Assembly (NCBI GenBank): GCA_019359175.1
Contig: JAHHHU010000007.1
Coordinates: 124,001 to 188,000, forward strand
Direction of reading: 5' to 3'
Length of the DNA stretch: 64,000 nucleotides
DNA from: Phormidium tanganyikae FI6-MK23
Lineage (GTDB): Bacteria > Cyanobacteriota > Cyanobacteriia > Leptolyngbyales > Leptolyngbyaceae
Shown piece after piece: positions 29,501-38,149 of the stretch. The translations under genes were made by a program, and so were the position numbers. The notes under the pieces were generated by a model, which worked only from the letters and a program-made list of their open reading frames with translations, was not told the origin of the DNA and did not search any database. Numbering within the stretch: position 1 is the stretch's first letter; each line of letters begins with the position of its first letter.

Positions 29501-29584
29501 GGTGAAAACTGGCTAACCGAATTAAATACCGACCAATTAAGAGATTTACTCTTGCTCGATCGTAGTGCAGTAATAGAGGACTAA
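26516..29584 (+). CDS. SNF2-family DEAD/DEAH-box helicase (translocase)
   Basis: 1022 residues. About 1-540 is a poorly conserved N-terminal region with the bacterial SNF2-associated pattern. The SNF2 ATPase motor follows. Walker A is DDMGLGKT with K577, motif II is D672-E-A-Q, motif III LTGTPVENRL, and LDFLNPGYLGQRNFFQRRFA follows. In the second RecA lobe, SLKAGGVGLNLTRANHV and DRVFRIGQTRNVQVHKF are motifs V and VI. These proteins translocate on double-stranded DNA and displace bound proteins, including RNA polymerase. The stop is 4 nt before the SWIM gene, so they form an operon. Confidence 0.93.
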   Translation: MAVLHGGWFSQTSTPRNGGLFLWGETWRRLEQMPIDAGIPAHPYAMNQAELLAFLEPLGLKLPGLKIEVPKRGRKSSPNLENWMTRVLALPIDGEAPQLSATPIAEWVLYPWKVEGLWLNPSQAFEFLNSLPLGALGDDSFLGGDLRFWSHSARWALDLLARSKFLPDLTHWEALLDSSTDQARLRYFVRQMPSVCRLYQNGEELAIDLPIEPQDLLRDFLNQLIDSQVRKSVTTPRSTSILQTWIQGLGTKASTLSETDSKTLSIALANWKAPLQKDQEQFRACLKLIPPVESYQSWKIEYLLQAIDDPEFTVSAPIIWRNPVEQLNHEGRIIDRPQETLLMGLGLASRLYPLIEPSLQEARPQACLLDPKQAYEFIMNSVWRLQDSGIGVVLPPSLANRGGLANRLGLRIKASTPTKQKKGKLGLQSLLNFEWELSIGGQSLSKKEFDRLVAQNSPLVEINGEWVELRSSDIRSAQSFFAARKDQTTLSLEDALRISTGDTQTIEKLPVVSFEASGALQELVTTLTGTGTLEEIETPKEFKGELRPYQARGVAWLQFLEKWGLGACLADDMGLGKTIQLIAFILLLKQNKLLEQPILLVCPTSVLGNWEREVKKFSPTLKAIVHHGDKRSQNQAFTKAVQSCSLVITSYALIQRDLKTLQLVSWQGIVLDEAQNIKNAEAKQSQAVRELEAEFRIALTGTPVENRLTELWSILDFLNPGYLGQRNFFQRRFAIPIERYGDTTSLQTLRSLTQPFILRRLKTDRSIIQDLPEKQEMPVYCGLSAEQAALYQATVDRSLAEIEAADGIQRKGIILALLTKLKQICNHPALFNKEESLASARSVKLQRLEEMLEEAVSEGDRALIFTQFAEWGKLLKPHLEQQLGRETLFLYGSTPKKQREEMIDRFQNDPQAPRIFILSLKAGGVGLNLTRANHVFHYDRWWNPAVENQATDRVFRIGQTRNVQVHKFVCTGTLEERIHDMIESKKALAEQVVGTGENWLTELNTDQLRDLLLLDRSAVIED

Positions 29585-29588
29585 ACCC

Positions 29589-30392
29589 ATGAGTGATTCG
29601 TACGCACAACCCAATCGTGAATGGTGGGTACAACAGTGGATCGATGTATTAGAACGCATCGGATTTACACAGCGATTAGCACGCGCGAGAAACTATGCTC
29701 GACAAGGAAACGTTCTTAGCATCGAATTTGAAGGCGCGGAAGTTACCGCAATAGTGCAAGGTACAGCACCCGAACCGTATGAAGTTTCCTTCTCGCTCGA
29801 TCGCTTTACCGACGAACAATGGGACTACGTAATCGAATCAATGGCAGAACGCGCGATCTTCTCTGCCAAACTCCTTGCAGGCGAAATGCCGCAAAACATT
29901 CAAGATGTCTTCACGGCAAACGGACTCAGCATATTTCCATTCGATAAATCTAATATTCATAGTCGCTGTTCCTGCCCCGATCCCGCGAATCCTTGCAAAC
30001 ATATCGGCGCAGTTTACTATTTATTGGGCGATCGCTTTGGAGAAGATCCTTTCGTTTTATTCCAACTGCGCGGACGCACCAAAGACGAGATCATCAGCGC
30101 TCTGCGGCAAATTCGGAGTTCAGGACAAGAAACTACGACTTCAAATTCTGCGATCGTTCGTCAGGCAACCCCGCTCAATCCCGATCAATTCTGGCACTAT
30201 TGCGATCAGCTAGAGCCTTCTCTAATTGTCATCACGCCCTCACCCAGCAGCGAGACAGTTCTAGATGTTCTCGGACTACTTCCGGTCAAAGTGGAACCGC
30301 CTGCAAATCAAGCCGCAATGGAGGCATTGAAGCTAATTTATCAAAGCGTCGGAATGGAAGCGGTAAGAATGGCAATGGCGATCGAGACATAA
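29589..30392 (+). CDS. SWIM zinc-finger protein
   Basis: 267 residues. The SWIM motif is CSCPDPANPCKHIGAVYYLL (C-x-C, then C-x-H), predicted to bind zinc and contact DNA or protein. The N-terminal 110 residues (EWWVQQWIDVLERIGFTQRL, ARNYARQGNVLSIEFEGAEV) follow the usual pattern of SNF2-linked SWIM proteins. It lies 4 nt after the SNF2 gene, an association known in many bacteria. A DNA-remodelling or repair partnership is likely, but its biological purpose is not established. Confidence 0.9.
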   Translation: MSDSYAQPNREWWVQQWIDVLERIGFTQRLARARNYARQGNVLSIEFEGAEVTAIVQGTAPEPYEVSFSLDRFTDEQWDYVIESMAERAIFSAKLLAGEMPQNIQDVFTANGLSIFPFDKSNIHSRCSCPDPANPCKHIGAVYYLLGDRFGEDPFVLFQLRGRTKDEIISALRQIRSSGQETTTSNSAIVRQATPLNPDQFWHYCDQLEPSLIVITPSPSSETVLDVLGLLPVKVEPPANQAAMEALKLIYQSVGMEAVRMAMAIET

Positions 30393-30425
30393 AAGATTTC
30401 TATCCTTTTTAAGGATAGAAATCTT
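30393..30425 (+). terminator. Terminator after the SNF2-SWIM operon
   Basis: AAGATTTCTATCC pairs perfectly with GGATAGAAATCTT (13 bp) around a 7-nt loop, starting at the base after the SWIM stop codon. No long U-run follows. Confidence 0.7.
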
Positions 30426-30820
30426 CGATTTAATTTCCTCAATTTGCCCAATCATTTCTATTAGAAAAAACACAATTTTGTGTAGAGCTAAGGATAGGGA
30501 TAAGGGTAGATCCATCGGTTAGATAAACATTAGTGACAGCCTTCACTTGGGGTTTGCAAAAGTGAAGGCAATTTATACTTATACGCTCGAAGGCTTTCTA
30601 AGTAAGTTGTGCGATGCTTCGTGCATTCCCATCACAGCTTGTTTATTGCTAAGGACGCGGCATACTTTAAATTGCTTTCAAGTATATAAAATTACATTGA
30701 AGCAACCCCGTATTTGCATGATTTGTTTGAAAGTTCAACGCAGATTTCACGGAACCCGGTAGAGAAAAGGTGCCAAGAATGGTAATTAGAAAGGGTACGA
30801 AATTATGCTCTGGCTGAATC
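30426..30820. other. Intergenic region with one hairpin
   Basis: About 395 bp before the lectin-domain gene. A second stem, GCCTTCACTT with AAGTGAAGGC (10 bp, arms 30539-30548 and 30560-30569), is visible and could be a leader structure. No coding frame is convincing. Confidence 0.45.
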
Positions 30821-33079
30821 ATGGTACAGCAAAGTATTTTGACCGAATCCTTCAGAAATGCAGAGGTCAACCAACTCAATTGGATCTTTGGCGCAAGCCG
30901 TAATGGGGCACTTCCCCCAATTTTGACGGCTCGTAGCACTAGCTCGGCTTCTCCTGGCGGGCTACCCGGTGGCGGAACGGATACCGCTGGAAACGGTGTG
31001 CTTCGACTCACTAACAACACGACAAGTCAAGGCTCTTTCGTCATCTACGATCGACCCATCAACGCATCGGCAGGGCTTTCCGTTGACTTCGTTCTCTATT
31101 CCTACGGCAGTACGACTCCTGGCGCAGATGGACTCAGCTTCTTTCTGATTGATGGCAGTCAGAAACCCACCACAGCCGGAGCTGTCGGTCGCAGCTTAGG
31201 CTACTCCTTGGATTCAGACCCTGGCTTTGAAGCGGCTGGAATCGTCGGGGGCTACTTAGGCATCGGGTTTGATGAATACGGCAACTTCTCGACCAATCTC
31301 GCTGGTGCTGGTGGCGGCGCGACTCGCACTGCCCAATCAATCACCGTTCGCGGTCGAGAAGGTTTAACCTACCCGCTCCTCGCTACCACCGGAACGCTCC
31401 CAGGCGGTGCAAGAATTGACGCTGAGAGCGAAACTCGTGGCACAGGTCGGCGTGCCAGAATTGATCTGACTGCTAGCGGCGTTCTTTCCGTTTTCTTTGA
31501 CCTCAACGGGGATAGCACCCTGACCGAAAACGAGCGCGTTATCTCAAACGTGAACGTCGTCACTGATAATGGTGCGCTCCCCTCGACCTTTAAATTCGGA
31601 TTTTCGGCTTCCACAGGCGGACTTACCAACGTCCACGAAGTCAATAATCTTGAAATCAAAACCTTCGATGGAGCCTACACGCCGCTCGTTTCATTTCCTC
31701 CCATTAATAGCCTTGTTACCCCAAACAACCCTTTAGTTGTCACTGCAAGTCTCGATGTTGCCTCGACTCAGCCCGTGGTCATTCCGCTTAACATCGGCGG
31801 TACAGCAACACGCGGAACCGACTACTCGCTTTCGGCAGACTCAATTACGATCGAACCTGGACAAACAACGGGCAGTGTTGTTCTCACCAGCAATACGCTC
31901 GCTGCAAACGGCAAGACCGTTCAGATTAGCCTCCAGACACCCAGTAATGCTGCACTCAATCCAGACGCAACCTCGCGCAATGCCACCCTCACCGCCCCAT
32001 CCGACTACCTCAGTATCGTTCTGCAAAACCCAGGAACGAGCCAGACCGCGATTTGGGGATTAAACGGCAACGTATTAGCACCCTCAGCATTTGTTCAACT
32101 CAATGGCAACGTTGTTCAACCTGGCACGGATTGGAGACTGATTAGCAACAACGCAGACTTCAACGCAGATAGCATTCCCGATATGGTGTGGTACAACACC
32201 GCCAATACCCGAACCGCAATTTGGTATATGCAGCCGGGTACTACTGGACTGTACAACGTCATCGGCAACAATTCTTTCGTGAGTCTGCCTGGAGCAACTT
32301 CCCCTGTCCAGCCTGGCGCGGGATGGGAGCTAGTGACGGTCGCGACTCGATCGGGTAGCACTCCCGAATTCGTTTGGGAAAACCGCATTAGCGGAGCCTC
32401 TGCAATCTGGCAGCTCAATATCAGTCCCACCACGGGAGCGGCAACCGTGGCGACACCTGCCGGGACACTCATTAAAGACAGTAATGGAAATACCTTGCTA
32501 ACAGGCGGCGCTGCGGGCGGTTGGAAACTGATTGGGGCTGGGAACTTCGGCGGTTCAGGCACAAAAGACCTGCTGTGGTTCAACACAACGACCACTGAGA
32601 CAACGATTTGGCAACTGAACGGGACGACGCTTCTCAGTGCAGGATCAGTGAAGACAAGCGGCGGAGCGACCGCAGTGACAGGCGCAGGCTGGCAGCCTGT
32701 GGCAATTGCGAATGTCGATCAAACAGGAACAGATGAAATTGTCTGGCAGAACGGAGGACAAGTCGCGGTCTGGTCATTAGGCAGTAACTTCACTCTGAAC
32801 GCCAAATCCACGACGCTTGCTCAAACTCTAGCCGCCGGAGAGCAAATTCAAGCGGTGGCAGATGTGGATCTCGATGGCACACTGGACTTGCTCGCGCGAA
32901 TCACCACGAGCAATGTGGATACCACTCGGATCTATACGATTGATCCGACGACCTTCGCGGTTAGAACTCCGACCACAGCCCGCTTCGTTACCTTCCCTGG
33001 TCAAACGGCTCCAGTGGTGACAGGCGACGCTCGTTGGAACATCATCGATCCAGAGCTTGTGACTGCGGCAGTAACCTAA
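30821..33079 (+). CDS. Large extracellular-type protein: lectin-like, Calx-beta and FG-GAP-like modules
   Basis: 752 residues. Residues about 15-290 resemble an L-type (legume-like) lectin domain: ADGLSFFLIDG, YSLDSDPGFEAAGIVGGYLG, GFDEYGNFS. Next is a Calx-beta unit (ATRGTDYSLSADSITIEPGQ). The C-terminal half has repeated FG-GAP/VCBS-like units, each with a Trp-containing strand such as TAIWGLNG, TAIWYMQPG, SAIWQLNI, TTIWQLNG and VAVWSLGS, plus Asp-rich turns (DFNADSIPDMVWYN, DVDLDGTLDLLAR) suited to calcium. No signal peptide is present, which fits C-terminal-signal (type I) secretion. Probably a cell-surface carbohydrate-binding or adhesion protein. Confidence 0.8.
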   Translation: MVQQSILTESFRNAEVNQLNWIFGASRNGALPPILTARSTSSASPGGLPGGGTDTAGNGVLRLTNNTTSQGSFVIYDRPINASAGLSVDFVLYSYGSTTPGADGLSFFLIDGSQKPTTAGAVGRSLGYSLDSDPGFEAAGIVGGYLGIGFDEYGNFSTNLAGAGGGATRTAQSITVRGREGLTYPLLATTGTLPGGARIDAESETRGTGRRARIDLTASGVLSVFFDLNGDSTLTENERVISNVNVVTDNGALPSTFKFGFSASTGGLTNVHEVNNLEIKTFDGAYTPLVSFPPINSLVTPNNPLVVTASLDVASTQPVVIPLNIGGTATRGTDYSLSADSITIEPGQTTGSVVLTSNTLAANGKTVQISLQTPSNAALNPDATSRNATLTAPSDYLSIVLQNPGTSQTAIWGLNGNVLAPSAFVQLNGNVVQPGTDWRLISNNADFNADSIPDMVWYNTANTRTAIWYMQPGTTGLYNVIGNNSFVSLPGATSPVQPGAGWELVTVATRSGSTPEFVWENRISGASAIWQLNISPTTGAATVATPAGTLIKDSNGNTLLTGGAAGGWKLIGAGNFGGSGTKDLLWFNTTTTETTIWQLNGTTLLSAGSVKTSGGATAVTGAGWQPVAIANVDQTGTDEIVWQNGGQVAVWSLGSNFTLNAKSTTLAQTLAAGEQIQAVADVDLDGTLDLLARITTSNVDTTRIYTIDPTTFAVRTPTTARFVTFPGQTAPVVTGDARWNIIDPELVTAAVT

Positions 33080-33089
33080 GCTGTCCAAG

Positions 33090-33122
33090 TACAGGACGAT
33101 CGTGAATTTCGATCGTCCTGTA
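33090..33122 (+). terminator. Terminator after the lectin-domain gene
   Basis: TACAGGACGATCG and CGATCGTCCTGTA form a 13-bp perfect stem with a 7-nt loop, 11 nt past the stop codon. Confidence 0.7.
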
Positions 33123-33223
33123 TTCGCACCAAGAAGGGGCGGTTTCGCCTCTTCTGCTTCAAACTGTCCCCCCAAAGCCGTAGACTGGAGAATGCAATTT
33201 AATCCGCTTAAAGCTGAAAGACT

Positions 33224-33949
33224 GTGCGAAAAATCATCATTGCTGGCAATTGGAAGATGTTCAAAACTCAAGCGGAAACGATGGAGTTTTTGCAAGGGTT
33301 TATGTCTCAATTAGAGGACACACCAGACGATCGAGAAATTCTCCTGTGTGTGCCGTTTACCGATTTAGCAGTGTTATCGAAGAATTTGCACGGGAGTCGG
33401 ATTCAAGTGGGCGCGCAGAATGTTCACTGGGCGGATTCTGGGGCGTTTACGGGCGAGATTGCAGCCCCGATGCTGTTGGAATTGAGTGTTCGATATGTCG
33501 TGATTGGACATAGTGAACGCAGACAGTTTTTTGGAGAGACGGATGAGACGGTGAATCTGCGGTTGAAAGCGGCTCAGAAAGCAGGATTGAAGCCAATTCT
33601 CTGCGTGGGTGAAAGCAAGCAGCAGCGGGACGCAGGCGAAACCGAAGCGGTAATTTTTGAGCAGTTAGAAAAAGGATTGGCGGAAGTCGATCAAGCGAAT
33701 TTAGTCATTGCTTATGAGCCGATTTGGGCGATCGGGACTGGAGACACTTGTGAATCGATCGAAGCGAATCGGGTGATCGGATTGATTCGCAGCAAGCTGA
33801 CCAATCCGAACGTCACGATTCAATATGGCGGCTCAGTCAAGCCTGAGAATGTAGATGAAATCATGGCGCAACCCGAAATCGATGGTGCGCTCGTCGGTGG
33901 TGCGAGTCTCGATCCGAAAGGATTTGCTCGGATCGTTAACTTCCAATAG
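33224..33949 (+). CDS. tpiA: Triosephosphate isomerase
   Basis: A 241-residue glycolytic and Calvin-cycle enzyme interconverting glyceraldehyde-3-phosphate and dihydroxyacetone phosphate. It starts at a GTG (GTGCGAAAAATC), placing the invariant AGNWKMF at the usual position. The catalytic His is in [11 protein letters not shown], the catalytic Glu in [11 protein letters not shown], and the phosphate loop includes [10 protein letters not shown] and GALVGGASL. Length is normal. It converges on the S4-domain gene 3 nt away. Confidence 0.97.
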   Translation: MRKIIIAGNWKMFKTQAETMEFLQGFMSQLEDTPDDREILLCVPFTDLAVLSKNLHGSRIQVGAQNVHWADSGAFTGEIAAPMLLELSVRYVVIGHSERRQFFGETDETVNLRLKAAQKAGLKPILCVGESKQQRDAGETEAVIFEQLEKGLAEVDQANLVIAYEPIWAIGTGDTCESIEANRVIGLIRSKLTNPNVTIQYGGSVKPENVDEIMAQPEIDGALVGGASLDPKGFARIVNFQ

Positions 33950-33952
33950 AAC

Positions 33953-34732
33953 CTAGACGAAGCGGGTAAGCTGCACGCGATAGCGGTCTTTCTTTGTCAC
34001 CATCACTTCACCGACTTCGACTCGTCCTTTCCCCCGAATCGCGATTAGATCGCCCGATTTTACGGAATAGCTTGTCGAAGTCGTTTCCTTCCAGTTGACC
34101 CGCACATCGCCCGCTGAAATCAACTCTGCCATTTTGCTGCGCGACATTCCGAAACCCGCAGACGCGATCGCATCTAACCGCATCGATGCCTCAACCGTTG
34201 TGAGTTCCTTCTTCTTTGGCTCTCGGATTTTCAGCTCTTCAAAGCCGATCGGCTCCACTTTTACCGGAACCGATCTCACTTGATTCAAGCCCGTTTGCAG
34301 AAATTCAACCAGTTCGGGAATAACGATCGCTTGTGCGCCTCGCTCTCCCAAAACAATGATGTCACCGACTTTTTCTCGCACAATTCCCGTTCCAAGAATT
34401 GCGCCTAAAAAATCGCGGTGTGTTGCCGCATCAAACAAGAAATTTCCGGCAATATCAAGGGCAGCAAGTTCGACTTGAGTTGGATCGAGCGGAATCTCCG
34501 ATCGAGCGATCGCGATTCGTTGCCGTTCTGCTTGCGGATAGCCGCCCCATGTCGCGATCTGAACTTCGGTGAGACGAGCAAACGATCGCGTTACCTCTGC
34601 AATTTCAGGAGGCGAGAGAAAATCGCTAACGACCACTTCCCAAGTCTTGATCGCTTGCTCGGCTTGGTCGATCACCCGCGCGATCGTGTCTCGATTTTCC
34701 ACACCCTTGAGGAGGTCTTCCCTTGGTAACAT
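33953..34732 (-). CDS. Photosystem II S4 domain protein
   Basis: 259 residues of the cyanobacterial/plastid S4-domain family (YlmH-like). A mixed N-terminal region (LPREDLLKGVENRDTIARVI, TWGGYPQAERQRIAI) is followed by a C-terminal S4 RNA-binding domain: EASMRLDAIASAGFGMSRSK, ELISAGDVRVNWK, SGDLIAIRGKGR. It is named for a proposed role in photosystem II. The S4 fold suggests rRNA or ribosome binding, as in YlmH ribosome-rescue homologues. The product name is family-based. Confidence 0.88.
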   Translation of the reverse strand: MLPREDLLKGVENRDTIARVIDQAEQAIKTWEVVVSDFLSPPEIAEVTRSFARLTEVQIATWGGYPQAERQRIAIARSEIPLDPTQVELAALDIAGNFLFDAATHRDFLGAILGTGIVREKVGDIIVLGERGAQAIVIPELVEFLQTGLNQVRSVPVKVEPIGFEELKIREPKKKELTTVEASMRLDAIASAGFGMSRSKMAELISAGDVRVNWKETTSTSYSVKSGDLIAIRGKGRVEVGEVMVTKKDRYRVQLTRFV

Positions 34733-34775
34733 AACGATTAGAGATTAAAAACTATATTTTATCGAATCGTACAGT

Positions 34776-35369
34776 ATGACCCAAACGAAACGCCGATTTA
34801 CCAGCATTGAGGAATATTTAGAGTACGACGACGGTAGCGATCGCCGTTACGAATTGGTGAATGGAGAATTAATCGAGTTGCCTACCGAAAGTCCACAGAA
34901 TCTTTTGATTGCTGCATTTTTACTGGTTCAATTCGCTCAAATTGGAATCCCGGTTTACCGTCTTGGCATCAAACATCAGATTGCTGTCAGTTCTATGGAA
35001 GTAACCGCCCGTGAACCTGATTTCATGGTGCATTCTGAAGTTTCTGCCCGTGTGATGCTTCAGCAAACTCAAGCCCTGCTTCGTCAAAATGCGCCTGCTC
35101 CGTTGTTGGTCGTAGAAGTGGTGTCTCCAGGAAAGTCGGGGACTGAGAATTATGACCGAGATTACGTTGAGAAGCGCAGAGAGTATGCAGAACGCGGCAT
35201 TTCTGAATATTGGCTGATTGATCCCGAAAGAGAAGTTATTCTCGTACTTCAGCTAGAGGCACAACAGTATATTGAAGTTGGAGAGTTTAAAGATAGGGAT
35301 GTTGTCGCTTCTCCTACGTTTTCCGAATTGCAATTGACCGCTGAAGAAGTTTTGAGGGCTGGGAGATGA
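34776..35369 (+). CDS. Uma2 family (PD-(D/E)XK) endonuclease
   Basis: 197 residues. The restriction-endonuclease-like core of the Uma2 family is visible: YELVNGELIELP, EPDFMVHS and LLVVEVVSPG (metal-binding acidic residues), then RDYVEKRREYAERGISEYWLIDP. Uma2 genes are greatly multiplied in filamentous cyanobacteria and their role is unclear; nuclease activity is inferred from fold. Its last four bases (ATGA) overlap the start of the next gene, so the two are translationally coupled. Confidence 0.9.
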   Translation: MTQTKRRFTSIEEYLEYDDGSDRRYELVNGELIELPTESPQNLLIAAFLLVQFAQIGIPVYRLGIKHQIAVSSMEVTAREPDFMVHSEVSARVMLQQTQALLRQNAPAPLLVVEVVSPGKSGTENYDRDYVEKRREYAERGISEYWLIDPEREVILVLQLEAQQYIEVGEFKDRDVVASPTFSELQLTAEEVLRAGR

Positions 35370-35884
35370 GTTATTTAGTTGCAGTATTGCGCGATCGTAT
35401 TCAAGCAGAAGAAGCATATTCGGCACTGGAAAGAGAAGGCTTGCCGATGGATAAGATCTCGATTTTGGGGCGGGGATACAAGAGCGCGGATGAATACGGT
35501 TTGATTGATCCGAACGAAACTGCGAGAAAACAAGTGCGATTGATGGCATCGTGGCTTGTACCGTTTGGTTTTGTGGGTGGAGCGGCGTTTAATGTGATTA
35601 CGGGCTTAGATACGTTTGCATGGGCGGGCGAGATTGGCAGTCCGCTGATTGCAGGAATTTTGGGCGGGTTGTCGGGCTTGATGGGCAGTGTGTTTGTTGG
35701 GGGTGGTGTGGGAATGGTGGTGGGTGGCGGGGATGCGTTGCCGTATCGAAATCGTCTCAATGCTGGAAAGTATTTGGTCGTGGTGAAAGGTTCAGAAACG
35801 CTGATTCGGCAAGCAACTCGGAGTTTGAGAGTGTTTGATCCTGAAAGTTTGCAGGGATACGCTGAATCGAACCAGGTGTATTAA
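35366..35884 (+). CDS. Gly-rich membrane protein, general-stress-protein-like
   Basis: 172 residues. An N-terminal ferredoxin-like module (MSYLVAVLRDRIQAEEAYSA, GLPMDKISILGRGY) recalls the GSP17M/DUF1269 type. Two Gly-rich hydrophobic segments follow (WLVPFGFVGGAAFNVITG, and LIAGILGGLSGLMGSVFVGG), then a second small module (GKYLVVVKGSETLIRQATRS). It overlaps the Uma2 stop by 4 nt and its own TAA interlocks with the stop of the convergent kinase gene. Conserved in cyanobacteria, function unknown. Confidence 0.75.
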   Translation: MSYLVAVLRDRIQAEEAYSALEREGLPMDKISILGRGYKSADEYGLIDPNETARKQVRLMASWLVPFGFVGGAAFNVITGLDTFAWAGEIGSPLIAGILGGLSGLMGSVFVGGGVGMVVGGGDALPYRNRLNAGKYLVVVKGSETLIRQATRSLRVFDPESLQGYAESNQVY

Positions 35885-38022
35885 GTGAGATGGAGCGGGA
35901 TCTCGATCGTAAATTCTGTTCCTTGTCCAACTTCAGAAGAACAGGACAAAGAGCCGTGATGCTGTCCGACTACGATTTGATACGCGATCGATAATCCCAA
36001 TCCAGTTCCTTGTCCGATCGGTTTTGTCGTGAAAAATGGATCAAAGATTTTCGCGATAACAGGTTTTGGAATTCCCTGCCCGTTATCGCGAATTTTTACG
36101 ATCACAGTCGAATCCGTTGCTTCCGTGAAAATCGAAATCAGTAGCGGGTGATCGCTCACATTTTCCAGCGCATCGATCGCATTACTCAGCAAATTGAGAA
36201 ACACCTGATTGAGTTGTCCAGCGTAGCATTCGATTTTGGGCAGCTCTTCAAAGTTCTTTACGATCTCGATTTCGCGGCCCTTCCTGGTGTGCTTGAGGCG
36301 ATGCTGCAATAAAAGTAATGTGTTTTCTAGTCCTTCATGCAGATCGACGCTTTTGAGTTGAGCTTCATCCAACCGGGAAAAGTTTCGCAAACTCAGCACG
36401 ATCGATTGAATTCGTTTTGCGCCTTCCTGCATCGATTTCAACAGCTTTGGGAGATCAAGCGTAACAAATTCGAGATCACAATCTTCAATGTAGTTCTGAA
36501 TCTCTCCGATCGCATCTGGATAGTGTTTTTGATATCGCTCCAACAGTTCCATCAAGTCACTCACATAGTTATTTGCGTGAGTTAAGTTACCAGAGATAAA
36601 AGTCACCGGATTGTTAATTTCATGAGCAATTCCAGCAACCATCTGGCCTAAGCTCGACATCTTCTCTGACTGAAGCATTTGAGCTTGTGCCATTTGCAAA
36701 CTTTGCAGCGCATTCGATAGCTTCTCGGTACGTTCATCGACTCGCAGTTCAAGGTCTGCATTCGTTTGCTCAAGGGCGACAAACGATTCTCGCAGTTGCT
36801 CCACCATGCTATTGAACGATCGAGCTAACGTTGCTAGCTCTTCGATCCTCGAAATCCGCACAGTTTGGTTTAGATCTCCCCGCGCGATCGCAGAAGATGC
36901 AGTGTTCAGCCGATTAATCGATCGAGCAATCCACCGCGCAGTCAGTAGCCCTAAACTCGTCGTGACGACGAGCGCGATCGCACAAAATAAAACAGTCGTT
37001 TGAGCATTACGATTGATTTGCTCTGTAAAGTCAGATTCCGGCATTGCAATCACGACAAGCCAATCGAGTCCATATCGATCGCGCCAGGGATTGACCTGCA
37101 CAAAAGTGTTGTATCCTTTGATCGATGCTTTAATCCATTTTGGTTCACGGACTTGATTCAAATCCCCGAATTCTTTGGTTAGATATTGTGTTGTTTCTTT
37201 GATTAACGAATTACTACTTTCTGCTCCTTTAATTCGTTGCGGCTTATTGTTTTGAACTGTGTAAGTTTTTTCGCCGCTAGAGTTTCCAACCAATAACCCA
37301 TCTCGTTCTAGGATAAACACCGCTGCCGAACGACTAGGACGCAACTGACCGAGAAAATCATTAATTCGATCGAGCAAATAATCAATACCCATCACTCCAA
37401 TCAGTTGTTGTCGATCGTCAAACACCGGATAACTGGCTGAAATCGACATCACTTTGTCATCATTCCAGAAGTAAATCCGCGTCCATAAAGGCTTTTTAGC
37501 AGCAACCGCATCGGTATACCAAACTTCCTGACGCGGCTCATAAGGCACTTTGGTTACCAGCTTCGTCGGGCTTCCTTGCTCAATGTCGTAGCGGTAGTAT
37601 GCTCCCAAGTGTGGTGGCTCGATGATGTCCATTTGAAGAACGTTCTGAGCATCGCGGTTAATTCCAACAAACTTGCCATCTTTGTCTGCAAAATTGATAT
37701 AGGCAAAATCCGGGTAGACGCGCATCTGTTCCCAAAAATAGCGTCCTAATGTTCGCAAATCGCGCGATAAGATTCCGCTTTCAATGCTGCGGGCGTTGAC
37801 CTGATTTACTTTATGCGGTTGAACTAGATAGTTATCTAAATGCTGATCGACTCGTTTACTCGATTCGTTTCCAAGCTGATTGACCAATTGCCCGATCGCG
37901 ATTTGTCCATGCCTCAGCGACCAGTATCCGGTTAGTCCTACGGCAATAAAAATTTGTGTGACAAATGGAATGACGAGAACATAGCTCAGGGATATTTTTG
38001 GTGATCTGCGGAGGAGTTTCAC
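35881..38022 (-). CDS. Cache-domain sensor histidine kinase
   Basis: A 713-residue membrane kinase. Transmembrane helix 1 (VLVIPFVTQIFIAVGLTGYW), a periplasmic double-Cache sensor (about 40-330; DFAYINFADKDGKFVGINRD, GVMGIDYLLDRI), helix 2 (TVLFCAIALVVTTSLGLLTA), a HAMP linker and a coiled coil. Then come HisKA with the His in AGIAHEINNPVTF, and HATPase_c (LLSNAIDALENVS, DNGQGIP, GTGLGLSIAYQIV). No receiver is attached and no response-regulator gene is adjacent, so its partner is elsewhere. The ligand is unknown. The stop codon overlaps the opposite-strand stop by 4 nt. Confidence 0.93.
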   Translation of the reverse strand: MKLLRRSPKISLSYVLVIPFVTQIFIAVGLTGYWSLRHGQIAIGQLVNQLGNESSKRVDQHLDNYLVQPHKVNQVNARSIESGILSRDLRTLGRYFWEQMRVYPDFAYINFADKDGKFVGINRDAQNVLQMDIIEPPHLGAYYRYDIEQGSPTKLVTKVPYEPRQEVWYTDAVAAKKPLWTRIYFWNDDKVMSISASYPVFDDRQQLIGVMGIDYLLDRINDFLGQLRPSRSAAVFILERDGLLVGNSSGEKTYTVQNNKPQRIKGAESSNSLIKETTQYLTKEFGDLNQVREPKWIKASIKGYNTFVQVNPWRDRYGLDWLVVIAMPESDFTEQINRNAQTTVLFCAIALVVTTSLGLLTARWIARSINRLNTASSAIARGDLNQTVRISRIEELATLARSFNSMVEQLRESFVALEQTNADLELRVDERTEKLSNALQSLQMAQAQMLQSEKMSSLGQMVAGIAHEINNPVTFISGNLTHANNYVSDLMELLERYQKHYPDAIGEIQNYIEDCDLEFVTLDLPKLLKSMQEGAKRIQSIVLSLRNFSRLDEAQLKSVDLHEGLENTLLLLQHRLKHTRKGREIEIVKNFEELPKIECYAGQLNQVFLNLLSNAIDALENVSDHPLLISIFTEATDSTVIVKIRDNGQGIPKPVIAKIFDPFFTTKPIGQGTGLGLSIAYQIVVGQHHGSLSCSSEVGQGTEFTIEIPLHLT

Positions 38023-38101
38023 AAGTTTAACGGGGGCAACGACTCGTGATTAGAATGCCCCTGATCCCAAGAAGTTTGCTTCTCTATGAAGAAAAAATGA
38101 G

Positions 38102-38149
38102 GTCAACACTGTTTTTGCGGCTCCAGTTTGCCGCAAAAACAGTGTTGAC
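38102..38149. repeat. Perfect 20-bp inverted repeat
   Basis: GTCAACACTGTTTTTGCGGC at 38102-38121 and its exact reverse complement at 38130-38149, separated by 8 nt. It lies 80 nt upstream of the sensor kinase start (minus strand) and abuts the dehydrogenase remnant on its right. It could be a terminator from a lost gene, a regulator site or the trace of a small insertion. Confidence 0.8.

Noticed and set aside
30406-30820. Possible transposon scar suggested by several hairpins
   Set aside because: The stems differ in sequence and have no flanking direct repeats; one is an ordinary terminator.
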